The translations under genes were made by a program, and so were the position numbers. Source: Staphylococcus saprophyticus subsp. saprophyticus ATCC 15305 = NCTC 7292 (lineage in GTDB: Bacteria; Bacillota; Bacilli; Staphylococcales; Staphylococcaceae). From it: a DNA stretch of 64,000 bases. Every line of letters starts with the position of its first letter. The stretch's first letter is position 1. The notes beneath the pieces are model-generated. The model saw only the letters and a list, made by a program, of their open reading frames with translations. It did no database searches and was not told the origin of the DNA. This document shows, piece by piece, positions 18,944 to 28,205 of this stretch. The stretch spans positions 496,001 to 560,000 of the forward strand of contig NC_007350.1 in NCBI RefSeq assembly GCF_000010125.1, in the 5' to 3' direction.

Positions 18944-20149
18944 TTAATTAGAACTGTTTTTGAACGTAAATGATTTTAATGAGATTTCGAGTAATACAAT
19001 GAAAATCGTCGTTATAATCAGAATGATTATATAAGGCATGACACTATATTCTCCTTTTAATCCCACAAGTGGCGACATTATACCACCTAATATAAATTGG
19101 AATAAACCAAGTAAACTTGATGCATTGCCACTACCGCCAGTTCTAGATTCCATTGCCAAAGTAAAACTTAAAGGTCCGATTCCAGTAACAGGACAAACAT
19201 TTAAGAAGAAAGCAATGACTAATACCCAAAGTGGTAAGTGGAATATAAGCGTAAAGCAAATTAGAATAACGCCAGCTATTTGAATCAAGGTTAGTAGTAT
19301 TAATAACAAATAACGATTTATATATTCAACTAATGTAGCGGTTAACTGACTCACTATAATTAACCCGATACCGTTAATTGCGAATAAAATACTGAATTGT
19401 TGTGGCGTCATGTCATAAATTTTTTGAGTGATAAAAGGCGCAGCTGATGAAAAACTAAATAACATCACATACGTTAACCCTTGTAGTAACATAGGTATAA
19501 TGAAAGCTGGTTTCTTTAATAAGGAACCAAAATCTTTAAAAATAGCTGAAAAGTTAAGTTTTGAGAGATGTCTACTTCTTGTTTCTTCCATTTTAAAAAA
19601 GGCAAATAACAAAATTGCAAAACTTATAATGGTTAATATTAAAAATATTGCTTTCCAATTTGCGATAGTTAGTGCATATCCTCCAATTAATGGCGCAATG
19701 ATACTGATAATGCCATTAACAACAAGTAGAGACGCTAAGCCTTTAGCTAACGCTTTTCCTTTATGTTGATCGCCAATGGATGCTTTAGCAATGACGATGA
19801 CACCACCGCCAGTTAACCCTTGTATGAGACGAAGTGTAAGTAAGATAGACAGCGAAGTCGTGAACACGGCTATTAATGAAGCGATGACATATAATGAAAT
19901 AATAATTAATGCTACTTTTTTGCGACCATAAGCGTCTGATAGTGGTCCGAAGATAAATTGTCCAACTGCAAGACCAATCATTGCAAATGAAAGAGTGAGT
20001 TGTACTTGTGAAGCCGTTGTGTCAAAAGCATTTTGTACATTTGGAAGCGATGGCACATACATATCTATCGTTAAAGGACCAAAGGTAGTCATGATTCCCA
20101 ACATAATGATGATCATGATGGGTAATCGGGGATTTGAAGTTTTGTCCAT
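18944..20149 (-). CDS. Bcr/CflA-type multidrug efflux MFS transporter
   Basis: A 401-residue, 12-segment major facilitator of the DHA1 Bcr/CflA group. Landmarks are TIDMYVPSLPNVQNAF near the N-terminus (family signature), GPLSDAYGRKKVALI (motif A, about 75) and RLIQGLTGGGVIVIAKASIGD (about 107-127). Expected to expel drugs or metabolites such as bicyclomycin-like compounds or amino acids. Monocistronic; ends in the terminator shared with the repeat. Confidence 0.9.
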   Translation of the reverse strand: MDKTSNPRLPIMIIIMLGIMTTFGPLTIDMYVPSLPNVQNAFDTTASQVQLTLSFAMIGLAVGQFIFGPLSDAYGRKKVALIIISLYVIASLIAVFTTSLSILLTLRLIQGLTGGGVIVIAKASIGDQHKGKALAKGLASLLVVNGIISIIAPLIGGYALTIANWKAIFLILTIISFAILLFAFFKMEETRSRHLSKLNFSAIFKDFGSLLKKPAFIIPMLLQGLTYVMLFSFSSAAPFITQKIYDMTPQQFSILFAINGIGLIIVSQLTATLVEYINRYLLLILLTLIQIAGVILICFTLIFHLPLWVLVIAFFLNVCPVTGIGPLSFTLAMESRTGGSGNASSLLGLFQFILGGIMSPLVGLKGEYSVMPYIIILIITTIFIVLLEISLKSFTFKNSSN

Positions 20150-20422
20150 ATATAATACTCCTTAAAAATCGGATTAAAGTATAGTGTGAAAAAACGGATA
20201 ATTTCTTAACTAGACTATTATCCCATACGTAAAGATAAATGCAATGGGAAAATTTCTTGTAGAAATGCAATGTATGTTGCATGATATCAACATTGTTATA
20301 TAATACAATAGATTATGAATAAATTTAATGTAGCATATTTACAATGAATCACAATACGAATCATTTAAATCACACAATTGAGATACAAGATAGATAATGT
20401 TTGGTTATAAAGGAGTAAATGA

Positions 20423-20806
20423 ATGAGCTTAAGTAAAACACAATATGAAGTAATTAAATTCATCATAGTAGGTGGCATAAATACGTTTAATTATTATGTG
20501 GTCTATTTAATATTATTAAAATTATTAGGTATTAATTATTTAATCAGTCATGTAAGTGGGTTTGTAGTCAGCTTTATTATTTCGTATTATTTGAACTGCT
20601 ATTTTGTTTATAAAGTAAAACCTACATGGCGAAAATTTATACAATTTCCGTTGACACAGGTTGTAAACATGGGAATGCAAACAGGTTTATTATACGTATT
20701 TGTACAATGGTTTCATATATCATCGGTCATTGCACCGTTTGCTGGATTAATTATCACGATTCCAATTACCTTTGTCTTATCAAAATATATATTAAGAGAC
20801 GAGTGA
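20423..20806 (+). CDS. GtrA family membrane protein
   Basis: A 127-residue protein with four membrane segments and the GtrA pattern (IKFIIVGGINTFNYYVVYLIL at the start, VSFIISYYLNCYFVYK in the middle). GtrA proteins act in moving undecaprenyl-linked sugars or in cell-wall polysaccharide modification. No glycosyltransferase is adjacent. AAGGAG precedes the ATG; a strong terminator follows. Confidence 0.88.
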   Translation: MSLSKTQYEVIKFIIVGGINTFNYYVVYLILLKLLGINYLISHVSGFVVSFIISYYLNCYFVYKVKPTWRKFIQFPLTQVVNMGMQTGLLYVFVQWFHISSVIAPFAGLIITIPITFVLSKYILRDE

Positions 20807-20860
20807 TACAAAGTTCCTGTTATAAAAGGGAACACCAACTTTATTTAGTCTTTTTAGTTG

Positions 20861-20914
20861 AAGGAAACAACCAAGAAATCAATTTCTAATAATTAATTTC
20901 TTGATTGTTTCCTT
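20861..20914 (+). terminator. Terminator after the GtrA gene
   Basis: AAGGAAACAACCAAGAAAT pairs with ATTTCTTGATTGTTTCCTT with one unpaired base, followed by TATTTTTAT. Long, stable stem. Confidence 0.92.
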
Positions 20915-21065
20915 TATTTTTATGCAATTTGATAGTGATTTTTAGGAAAGGCTAAATAAATAATTAAAATAATTATATTAAATAATTTTATAATAAAAAA
21001 TGTTGTAAATGTTGTTTTGATGCGTCATAATATATTATCCAATATCAATTAAGGTGGAAACAGAC

Positions 21066-21935
21066 ATGACACAAAGTGAGAATTTAAAAATCGCTCAAAA
21101 AGGCGCATATCTTAGTTTAATTGTTTATATCATTCTGTCTATAGTAAAGTATTTTGTTGGTTATGTATATGACTCAGCAGCAGTAAGAGCGGATAGTTTA
21201 AATAATATGACGGATATTATCGTTTCGCTAGCTGTAATTATAGGATTGAAAATTTCAATAAAACCTGCGGATAAAAATCATCCATACGGTCATTTAAAAT
21301 CAGAAAATATTTCCACACTGCTTGTTTCATTTATTATCATGTTTGTTGGTATTCAAGTTGTTATAGAAAATTTCCCTCGAATTTTTTCAGGGGCACATGC
21401 AACACCAAATGCAATCACGATTTATGTCAGTGTTATCAGTGGTGTCATCATGATCATAGTCTTCTTTATTAATCAAAAATTAGCTAAACGTACAAATAGT
21501 AGTTCTCTAAATTCTGCAGCAAAAGATAACTTGTCTGATGCTTTGGTCAGTATTGGTACGGCTATTGGCTTAGTATTTACACAAATCGGCTTTTCAATTG
21601 TGGATATCATATTAGCGACAATCTTAGGCCTACTTATAATATATACAGGCTTTGGAATTTTTAAAGAATCTATCTTCACTTTGAGCGATGGATTCAATGA
21701 GCAAGAATTAGATGCATATAAAAATTATGTCTTAGAAATAGAAGAGGTTATTGATGTTCAGTCAATTAAAGGTCGATATCATGGCAGTAGCATCTTTGTA
21801 GATGTCACTATTGTAGTGGAATCTGATTTATCTTTGGAAGAAGCACATCATATTTGTGACAAAGTAGAACATCACATGCATGAAAAAGGTATTTCTTCAG
21901 TTTATGTACATCCAGAACCTGTTTCCATACAATGA
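21066..21935 (+). CDS. Cation diffusion facilitator (CDF) metal exporter
   Basis: A 289-residue metal/proton antiporter with six membrane segments and a C-terminal cytoplasmic metal-binding domain (about 210-289). Transport-site motifs are RADSLNNMTDI (about 42) and DNLSDALVSIG (about 153); PYGHLKSENIS follows segment 2. The family exports Zn, Mn, Fe or Co; the DN..D pattern resembles manganese- or zinc-handling members but does not decide. The ATG at 21066 follows AAGGTGG; an earlier GTG overlaps that ribosome site. Confidence 0.9.
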   Translation: MTQSENLKIAQKGAYLSLIVYIILSIVKYFVGYVYDSAAVRADSLNNMTDIIVSLAVIIGLKISIKPADKNHPYGHLKSENISTLLVSFIIMFVGIQVVIENFPRIFSGAHATPNAITIYVSVISGVIMIIVFFINQKLAKRTNSSSLNSAAKDNLSDALVSIGTAIGLVFTQIGFSIVDIILATILGLLIIYTGFGIFKESIFTLSDGFNEQELDAYKNYVLEIEEVIDVQSIKGRYHGSSIFVDVTIVVESDLSLEEAHHICDKVEHHMHEKGISSVYVHPEPVSIQ

Positions 21936-22136
21936 AAAATGAGCGTGTCAATATGTGACTTGACTGTAAAAGCGTTTGAGATCTAAATATTCATATTTTA
22001 ACTATCAGTTATTTTGTATATAAAAATGATGTTATCAAAATCAGTTATGCTCTTACAAAGGCATTTATTGCTTTCTTGAGTAGCTTTAAATACAGGCCTA
22101 ATTAGAATCAATAATGATTTGATATCATCGTAAAAA

Positions 22137-22175
22137 AACAGCAATTTCTATTTTATTACAATAGAAATTGCTGTT
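22137..22175. terminator. Bidirectional terminator between the CDF and IsaA-like genes
   Basis: A perfect 16-bp stem, AACAGCAATTTCTATT (22137-22152) with AATAGAAATTGCTGTT (22160-22175). T-rich on both exits, between convergent genes. Confidence 0.93.
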
Positions 22176-22224
22176 TTCATTAGTCTAAGTTATTTATTTT
22201 AAAGTCACTCTCGTGACATGATAC

Positions 22225-22593
22225 TTACCACCAACCGTTAGCTAAACGGAAGTCAATTGCTGCATCTATTGAACCATAACGGTCTTCAGCATATTTAATC
22301 ATACCTTTAGTTTGTTCTTCAACTGAGCCTTTTCCCCAAGCTTCTTTCGTTTGTCCTAAACCTCTATATCCTAATTCATTTACTGCATCAGGATTACCAC
22401 TTGATTCAGGCATTACAATATTGTCCCATAATGCTTTAGTTCCACCAGCTTCGATAAATTGGCTGTATACATCGCTATTAGATTGAGATGATTGTTGTAC
22501 TGGTGTTTCTGCAGCATCCGCTGTTGATGTTACGCCGTATCCAGTAGCTGCAATTGTAATTGATGCGAAAGATGCTAATAATAATTTTTTCAT
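22225..22593 (-). CDS. Compact IsaA/SceD-like secreted transglycosylase
   Basis: A 122-residue secreted protein. Residues 1-28 are a signal peptide (KKLLLASFASITIAATGYGV, cleavage near ADAAE), followed by a 17-residue polar spacer and the IsaA/SceD catalytic domain: GGTKALWDNIVMPESSGNPDAVN with the catalytic Glu, GYRGLGQTKEAWGKGS, MIKYAEDRYGSIDAAIDF and the terminal NGWW. IsaA and SceD are about 230 residues; here the long linker is absent although start, signal and C-terminus look intact. It should cleave peptidoglycan glycan strands. Confidence 0.88.
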   Translation of the reverse strand: MKKLLLASFASITIAATGYGVTSTADAAETPVQQSSQSNSDVYSQFIEAGGTKALWDNIVMPESSGNPDAVNELGYRGLGQTKEAWGKGSVEEQTKGMIKYAEDRYGSIDAAIDFRLANGWW

Positions 22594-22970
22594 AGTTTAA
22601 AAATCCTCCTAATGAATGTACCTGTCTGTTTTAATATAATGAACAGGTTTGTGTTCTAATTTGTTTAAAGTACTATTTATTTAATTTACTGCCTTATTTG
22701 CTTTGCTTTTTTTCAACGATTACAACTATAACACCTAATTTTATAACGTAGGTTACAGTAAAATAAAAAGAAAGTATCTTTTGTGAATAAAGGACTACAA
22801 TTATTTCAAAAGCTATTGTAAATTGTTATAATTTTAATATATCAAAGCAAAGACGACAGCATAAATGCGATTATTAAAGTATTTATGGGATATGTTATGC
22901 ATATGCGAATTGTAATATTACTGTAAATATCGCAAAAAATTTAATTTCACTTAATGAAAGAAGGAATATT
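22594..22970. other. Divergent intergenic region, IsaA-like gene to gpmA
   Basis: 377 bp of AT-rich DNA holding the two divergent promoters. GGAGG (minus strand, about 22606) serves the transglycosylase, and AAAGAAGG serves gpmA. WalR controls isaA/sceD in staphylococci, but I could not find a convincing TGTWAH-N5-TGTWAH pair here. No gene is seen. Confidence 0.5.
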
Positions 22971-23657
22971 ATGCCAAAATTAATTTTATGTAGACATGGA
23001 CAAAGTGTGTGGAATGCAGAAAACCTATTTACAGGATGGGCAGATGTTGATCTATCAGAACAGGGCGAAAATGAAGCCATAACATCTGGTAAAAAATTAA
23101 AAGCACAAGGCATTGAAATCGATATAGTTTATACATCTTTACTCGAACGTGCGATTAAAACAACTTATCACTTATTAAATGAATCTAATCAATTATTTAT
23201 TCCTATAATTAAATCTTGGAGATTAAATGAAAGACATTATGGTGGTTTACAAGGACTAAATAAAGATGATGCACGTAAAAAGTTTGGTGAAGATCAAGTA
23301 CATATTTGGAGACGTTCATATGATGTTGCACCGCCAAAACAAGATGAAGCACAACGAGAAAGTTATTTAAATGACCGTAAATATGAACATTTGGATAGAC
23401 GTGTCATGCCTGAATCTGAAAGCCTAAAAGATACGTTAGTAAGAGTGATACCGTATTGGAACGATCAAATTTCTCAACAACTTTTAGATGGTAAAACAGT
23501 GTTAGTATCAGCTCATGGTAATTCATTACGTGCATTGATTAAGTATTTAGAGAATGTTTCTGATGAAGATATCGTTGGATATGAAATTAAAACAGGTGCA
23601 CCATTAATATATGAACTTACAGATGACTTACAAGTTATAGACAAATATTACTTATAA
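22971..23657 (+). CDS. gpmA: 2,3-bisphosphoglycerate-dependent phosphoglycerate mutase
   Basis: A 228-residue glycolytic enzyme interconverting 3- and 2-phosphoglycerate. The phospho-histidine motif LCRHGQSVWNAENLFTGW is at residue 5, with LERAIKT (about 60), RLNERHYGGLQG (about 85) and the second His in VSAHGNSLRALI (about 180). Length is as expected for the dPGM family. Preceded by AAGAAGG; followed by a terminator. Confidence 0.96.
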   Translation: MPKLILCRHGQSVWNAENLFTGWADVDLSEQGENEAITSGKKLKAQGIEIDIVYTSLLERAIKTTYHLLNESNQLFIPIIKSWRLNERHYGGLQGLNKDDARKKFGEDQVHIWRRSYDVAPPKQDEAQRESYLNDRKYEHLDRRVMPESESLKDTLVRVIPYWNDQISQQLLDGKTVLVSAHGNSLRALIKYLENVSDEDIVGYEIKTGAPLIYELTDDLQVIDKYYL

Positions 23658-23796
23658 TTGAAAGTAATAGTAAATAGCCTTTAAAAAGCAAACCAGTCAG
23701 AAAAAATAATTTTAATAAGAGTTTGTAGTAGTAGGGTACCAAGGATAGCTAATCAAATAGGTTATCTAAAGGAAGATAATTATTATGCATATATTT

Positions 23797-23836
23797 AAAA
23801 GAGTCTGAGACAAAAATAGATGTCTTAGACTCTTTT
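23797..23836. terminator. Terminator after gpmA
   Basis: AAAAGAGTCTGAGACA (23797-23812) pairs with TGTCTTAGACTCTTTT (23821-23836) with one G-T pair. T-rich ends both ways; it may also serve the small minus-strand gene ending at 23913. Confidence 0.88.
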
Positions 23837-23912
23837 AATTGTGGAAAAAATAGTTGGATATTAAAAATAACGTGGCATGTTTAAAATGACAGCGACATGC
23901 TATGAAGATAAA

Positions 23913-24017
23913 TTATTTACTACGCTTATGTTGTTGAATAATTTTGCGTGCGCGTTTACGTGTTTTGATATTAGGACTATTTAAATTTCTACGTGCTGTT
24001 TGTAAGTCTAATTTCAT
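23913..24017 (-). CDS. 34-residue basic protein (putative metal homeostasis type)
   Basis: A tiny gene with an excellent ribosome site (AAAGGAGGT ending 9 bases before ATG). The product is very basic, beginning MKLDLQTARRNLNSPNI and continuing with KTRKRARKII and a final HKRSK. I believe similar small proteins with the (S)PNIKTRKRA core are annotated in Firmicutes as putative metal homeostasis proteins, but the function is not established. No membrane segment. It lies divergent to a DHA2 pump. Confidence 0.7.
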   Translation of the reverse strand: MKLDLQTARRNLNSPNIKTRKRARKIIQQHKRSK

Positions 24018-24236
24018 ACATAAAACCTCCTTTATAGAAATTGATTATGAATTAAAAAGTACGTTTTGTAAATAGTAATTATTACGATTTACGATTAATT
24101 TTTTATCTAATAACCTAATTTGTAAAAATCACCATTTTTTTGAGTTATTTTAATGTCAGATAAACATTTTATATGTATAATGCATAAATGCGACAAATAA
24201 ATATGCTAAAGACGAATGTGTAAATAGGAGATAAAA

Positions 24237-25700
24237 ATGACTCAAAAAACAAAAATAATTATGATTCTAATGATGTTGTTTGGTGGTTTCTTTGGACTAT
24301 TAAATGAAACACTGTTAACAACCGCATTACCGAGTATAATGAAAGATTTTGATATAGATTATACGCAAGTACAATGGCTTACAACTGCCTTTTTATTAAC
24401 AAACGGCATTGTTGTTCCGTTATCAGCAATGATTATACAACGTTTTTCAACAAGACAAGTTTTCTTAACTGCAATTTTTATATTCTTTATCGGTACAATC
24501 ATTGCAGGATTTAGTCCGAATTTTACGGTTTTATTATGTGCAAGAATTGTGCAGGCAATGGGATCAGGTATTATGATGCCATTAATGATGACTACAATTT
24601 TAGATATTTTCGAACCACATGAACGTGGTAAATACATGGGTACCTTTGGTTTAGTTATCGGTTTAGCGCCTGCCATTGGTCCAACGCTTTCAGGTTATTT
24701 AGTGGAGTATTTTGATTGGCGTTCACTATTTCATGTCGTTGCGCCGATTGCAGCGCTAACATTTCTTGGTGCGATAAAATTTGTGAAAAATGTTGGTACC
24801 AACAGGAAAGCGCCTATTGATATATTATCTATAGCCTTGTCAGTCTTAGGCTTTGGTGGTTTACTTTATGGGACAAGTTCTTTATCTCGAGATGGATGGA
24901 ATGATCCTGTTGTACTGACAACAGTTATTGGCGGCTTAATATTAGTCGTGTTATTCATTTTCCGTCAAACAAGATTAGAAACCCCGTTACTTGATTTTTC
25001 AGTATTTAAAAATAGTCAATTTGCAGTGGGAATTGTTATCATGGCCTTTACGATGATTGCTATGATAGGTTCGGAAACAGTATTACCAATGTTTGTGCAA
25101 AATATTATGAAAGATACAGCATTACAGTCTGGTTTAATATTATTACCTGGTGCAATTGTGATGGGTATTATGTCTGTGGCTTCAGGTTTCCTATATGAAA
25201 AATATGGTGCAAAAATACTTGCATTTATAGGTATGCTGATTGTCGTTGTAACAAGTTCATACTTTATATTTATGGATGAAAACACATCATCAGCTATATT
25301 AGCGACAATTTACGCTATTAGAATGATTGGTATAGCACTTGGTTTAATGCCACTTATGACGCATACAATGAACCAATTGTCACGAGAGATGAATGCGCAT
25401 GGCTCATCTATGACTAATACAGTTCAACAGATATCAGCTTCCATAGGGACGGCAGGTTTAATAACAATTATGAGTCAAGTAGCAAAAGACTTTTCACCTA
25501 ATATGAGTGATTATAAAGGAATGGATAAAAAAGAAATGGCAATGCAAATACAACATGAAGCATTGTTAAGTGGTTATCACGCAGCATTTTGGTTTGCTGT
25601 AATCATTTCTATTATCAGTTTAATCAGTGTATTTATGCTTAAAAGTAAACGTAAAATAAATCAAGAGCAACAAGAACTCGAACAACAACAAAGCAAATAA
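24237..25700 (+). CDS. DHA2-family (EmrB/QacA) multidrug MFS transporter
   Basis: A 487-residue, 14-segment drug:proton antiporter. N-terminal NETLLTTALPSIMKDF corresponds to the DHA2 motif (usually LDxTIVNVALP), with QWLTTAFLLTNGIVVP (about 42), RIVQAMGSGIMMPLMM (about 103) and APAIGPTLSGYL (motif C, about 142). The C-terminus is a polar Q-rich tail. It is distinct from norB. Substrate unknown. Overlaps nothing; the ASCH gene follows. Confidence 0.9.
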   Translation: MTQKTKIIMILMMLFGGFFGLLNETLLTTALPSIMKDFDIDYTQVQWLTTAFLLTNGIVVPLSAMIIQRFSTRQVFLTAIFIFFIGTIIAGFSPNFTVLLCARIVQAMGSGIMMPLMMTTILDIFEPHERGKYMGTFGLVIGLAPAIGPTLSGYLVEYFDWRSLFHVVAPIAALTFLGAIKFVKNVGTNRKAPIDILSIALSVLGFGGLLYGTSSLSRDGWNDPVVLTTVIGGLILVVLFIFRQTRLETPLLDFSVFKNSQFAVGIVIMAFTMIAMIGSETVLPMFVQNIMKDTALQSGLILLPGAIVMGIMSVASGFLYEKYGAKILAFIGMLIVVVTSSYFIFMDENTSSAILATIYAIRMIGIALGLMPLMTHTMNQLSREMNAHGSSMTNTVQQISASIGTAGLITIMSQVAKDFSPNMSDYKGMDKKEMAMQIQHEALLSGYHAAFWFAVIISIISLISVFMLKSKRKINQEQQELEQQQSK

Positions 25701-25839
25701 TTATTAAAAGACCGAAACTGTCTGCAGCGTGTATGTTGCCGACAGTTTTTATATTATTATCGAGCAAGACGAATTTAGTGTTTTAAATGATAGGATTATG
25801 GTATTTTTAATGTTACATCATAAGATTTATAGGAAAAGG

Positions 25840-26196
25840 GTGAAAGGCTTTATAGAACATTCGATGCGTTTATATGAAGAACCATTTCGGTTAGTAAGTA
25901 ATAGTACAAAAACTGTAGAAGTTAGATTGAATGATGAGAAAAGACAAGCAGTGCAAATAGGCGATTTCATAGAATTTACTAATTTAGCAACAGGTGAACA
26001 AGTGAAGGTGAAAGTGGATAATGTTAAAGTGTACGATTCGTTCCAAGCATTACTACAACATTATTCAAATAAAGAAGTAGGTTTTAGTGATGAGATACAA
26101 TTATCTCAAAAATTAGCATCTATCTATCAAATATATAATCAAACTGACGAACTTCATTTGGGTGCATTAGCAATTGAAATACATTTAGTTCCATAA
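25840..26196 (+). CDS. ASCH domain protein
   Basis: A protein of about 118 residues with the ASC-1 homology (ASCH) fold: EHSMRLYEEPFRLV, TKTVEVRLNDEKRQAVQIGDFIEF and DSFQALLQHY. The fold binds RNA or nucleotides, and some members are amidohydrolases. The start is uncertain: GTG at 25840 keeps the family's N-terminal HSM.L strand and has AGGA upstream; ATG at 25864 is the alternative. It lies 140 bp after the DHA2 pump, probably co-transcribed. Confidence 0.75.
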   Translation: MKGFIEHSMRLYEEPFRLVSNSTKTVEVRLNDEKRQAVQIGDFIEFTNLATGEQVKVKVDNVKVYDSFQALLQHYSNKEVGFSDEIQLSQKLASIYQIYNQTDELHLGALAIEIHLVP

Positions 26197-26235
26197 TAGA
26201 GAAATGTATTTTGTAAAAGCATAACTTAGTACATG

Positions 26236-26277
26236 AAAAAAGGTTTAGGACATCAAAACATGTCCTAAACCTTTTTT
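26236..26277. terminator. Bidirectional terminator between ASCH and FemX-like genes
   Basis: An 18-bp stem, AAAAAAGGTTTAGGACAT (26236-26253) with ATGTCCTAAACCTTTTTT (26260-26277), between convergent genes. Confidence 0.93.
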
Positions 26278-26299
26278 ATTTCATAGTTACACAATGAGG

Positions 26300-27532
26300 C
26301 TATAATTTTCCAATTCGTTTTCCTAGTTTGTAGAGTAATGGTTTGATTGGCTTAACAAAATCTCCAATATATTCTTCAACATCTGCATTGAAGCCTTTTT
26401 TGAACTGTTGAACGCCATAATCAATGGCGTCTTCACTAAAGTCACCAGTGATCCCGTAAAAATTATAACGATCGATATTGTGATTCTTTGCAAATTTAAT
26501 CATTTCCCACTGCAGCTTATAAGCACCCATATAGGCATTATAGTCTGGATTAGAACCACTAGATAAATAATATACTTCATAATCATTATAAATATAGATA
26601 GCAGCTGCTAAGTCTAAGACTGGGCCATCCGTCGTAATTGTCTTATTAGTATCATCAATTTTGCGTTGTGTACTGACAATTTGTTGATTAAGTTGTGTTT
26701 GTTTCGTTTTTTGTTTTTTAGAATTTGGACTTTCTTGTAATGCAGCTTCCACGTCTTTCATTTGATGATTTAATGTGTCTAGTTTTTGTTTAAGGCCGTT
26801 AACGTATTCGCTTAAATCAATATATGCTAATTGTATTGAAGCAAAGCCCTGGTAATCTTTTTGTAATTGTTCAAAGTATGGTTCGTCACGGAAGCTGAAG
26901 CCATGTTTTTCTTCAGCCATCTTAAATAGTTTGAAAAAACGATCGGTTTCTTCTATAGGAAGTTGACGTACTTTAACGCCCATTTCTTCAGTACGTTTGA
27001 TATTACGTCGCGTTTGGTAATCCATTTCTTTAAGTAATTGTTGTTCTGATTTGTCTTTTAAATCTAAGACAGATAGCCAACGTATTTGGCTCGTTTTTGA
27101 ATAACCTACAGGATAACCTTGATGTTTATAACCTAGTTTTTCTAAAGTGCTTATAAGCATTCGATTATCGTAAGATTTCTTGATTTCGCCATCAGCATTT
27201 CTCAAGTTTTCTAAGATATACGGATCAAGTAATACGTATAGGCAATTATGTTGTTTAAGATATTTTGTTAATTCGCTAAAGTAAAAATCAACTAGTGACA
27301 AATTGGTATAGTCTAAGATAGGTCCACGTTGACTATAAAAATATTTAAAGAATTTTAGCGCGCGTGCTTCTGTAAACATACCAGCAGCAATGACTTCGTC
27401 ATTGTCGTCTTTAACACCTAACAAGTGTGCATTGTATTGAGCTTCATAATTAACACGTGATTGTGTGTAATGTGAAAAGTGATTTTGTGTGAATGTTTGG
27501 AATTCTTCAGGGGTAAGATTCACAAAGAACAT
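26300..27532 (-). CDS. FemA/FemB/FmhA-family peptidyltransferase
   Basis: A 410-residue aminoacyl-tRNA-dependent ligase-like protein. Two GNAT-like lobes (about 1-165 and 165-400) are separated by a charged coiled-coil arm (about 240-300, QKLDTLNHQMKDVEAAL) as in Fem proteins. Typical FemAB motifs are FYSQRGPILD, RNIKRTEEMGVKVRQL, YEVYYLSSGSNPDYN and KWE-like LQWEMIKFAKN. Fem enzymes build pentaglycine or serine-containing interpeptide bridges, and some give lysostaphin immunity. Its residue specificity is unknown. ATG at 27532 follows GGAGG; the longer frame does not. Confidence 0.88.
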   Translation of the reverse strand: MFFVNLTPEEFQTFTQNHFSHYTQSRVNYEAQYNAHLLGVKDDNDEVIAAGMFTEARALKFFKYFYSQRGPILDYTNLSLVDFYFSELTKYLKQHNCLYVLLDPYILENLRNADGEIKKSYDNRMLISTLEKLGYKHQGYPVGYSKTSQIRWLSVLDLKDKSEQQLLKEMDYQTRRNIKRTEEMGVKVRQLPIEETDRFFKLFKMAEEKHGFSFRDEPYFEQLQKDYQGFASIQLAYIDLSEYVNGLKQKLDTLNHQMKDVEAALQESPNSKKQKTKQTQLNQQIVSTQRKIDDTNKTITTDGPVLDLAAAIYIYNDYEVYYLSSGSNPDYNAYMGAYKLQWEMIKFAKNHNIDRYNFYGITGDFSEDAIDYGVQQFKKGFNADVEEYIGDFVKPIKPLLYKLGKRIGKL

Positions 27533-27809
27533 ATATTTTGCCTCCTTAAATGGCAACGTTTATTTTGAAATTGAGTTGGACAACTTATAAGTAGTATACC
27601 AAATTTACTATTAAATGCCATGTTTTACAAAAAAACAGATTGCAATATTAAAAATATTTTTATTAAATAGTGTATCACATTGGTAGGCTATATACTTTAA
27701 AAATATTATAGTACATTTTGCTAATTCAGTGTATGATATTACTTACGGTTATAATGTATATCAAAGTATTTAATTTAAAAAGAGGATTGTTTTAGGAGTG
27801 AAATAAAGT

Positions 27810-28178
27810 ATGAAAAAGATTATAACGCTAATTGTCATCTCTACATTAATGATTGCTGGGTGTAGTAGTGGTAAATATGCAGATAAAATAGATAAAGCAG
27901 TAAATAAACAACAACATTATCAGAAAAAACTTGCAGAACAACACAAAGGTGATATTGAACGCAAATTTGACAAAAAAGATGCCAATATATATGTATATGA
28001 AAAAGGCAAATTTGTAATCATTGCCTATAAACCTATTAAGAATGATGAAGAGATTCATTATTATGCTTATGAATATAAAGATGGTAAAACAACATTTAAA
28101 AAAGATTTTAATTCAAGAGGCTATATACAGAAACATGACCCAGACTATAAAGAAGAAAATATGGATTTAGACGAATAA
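27810..28178 (+). CDS. DUF4467 cystatin-like fold lipoprotein
   Basis: A 122-residue exported lipoprotein: signal peptide 1-17 with lipobox MIAGC and Cys18, then a lysine-rich domain with the DUF4467 pattern (KIDKAVNKQ, IYVYEKGKFVIIAY, HYYAYEYKDGK). This staphylococcal family has a cystatin-like fold and unknown function. It is 27 bp upstream of dsbA and probably in the same operon, so the two may act together at the outer face of the membrane. Confidence 0.88.
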   Translation: MKKIITLIVISTLMIAGCSSGKYADKIDKAVNKQQHYQKKLAEQHKGDIERKFDKKDANIYVYEKGKFVIIAYKPIKNDEEIHYYAYEYKDGKTTFKKDFNSRGYIQKHDPDYKEENMDLDE

Positions 28179-28205
28179 CGAGTAAATGAAATTGAGGTGT
28201 AATAA

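Noticed and set aside
22594-22970. WalR binding site upstream of the IsaA-like gene
   Set aside because: TGTAAC and TGTTAT half-sites occur, but none are paired with the required 5-base spacing.
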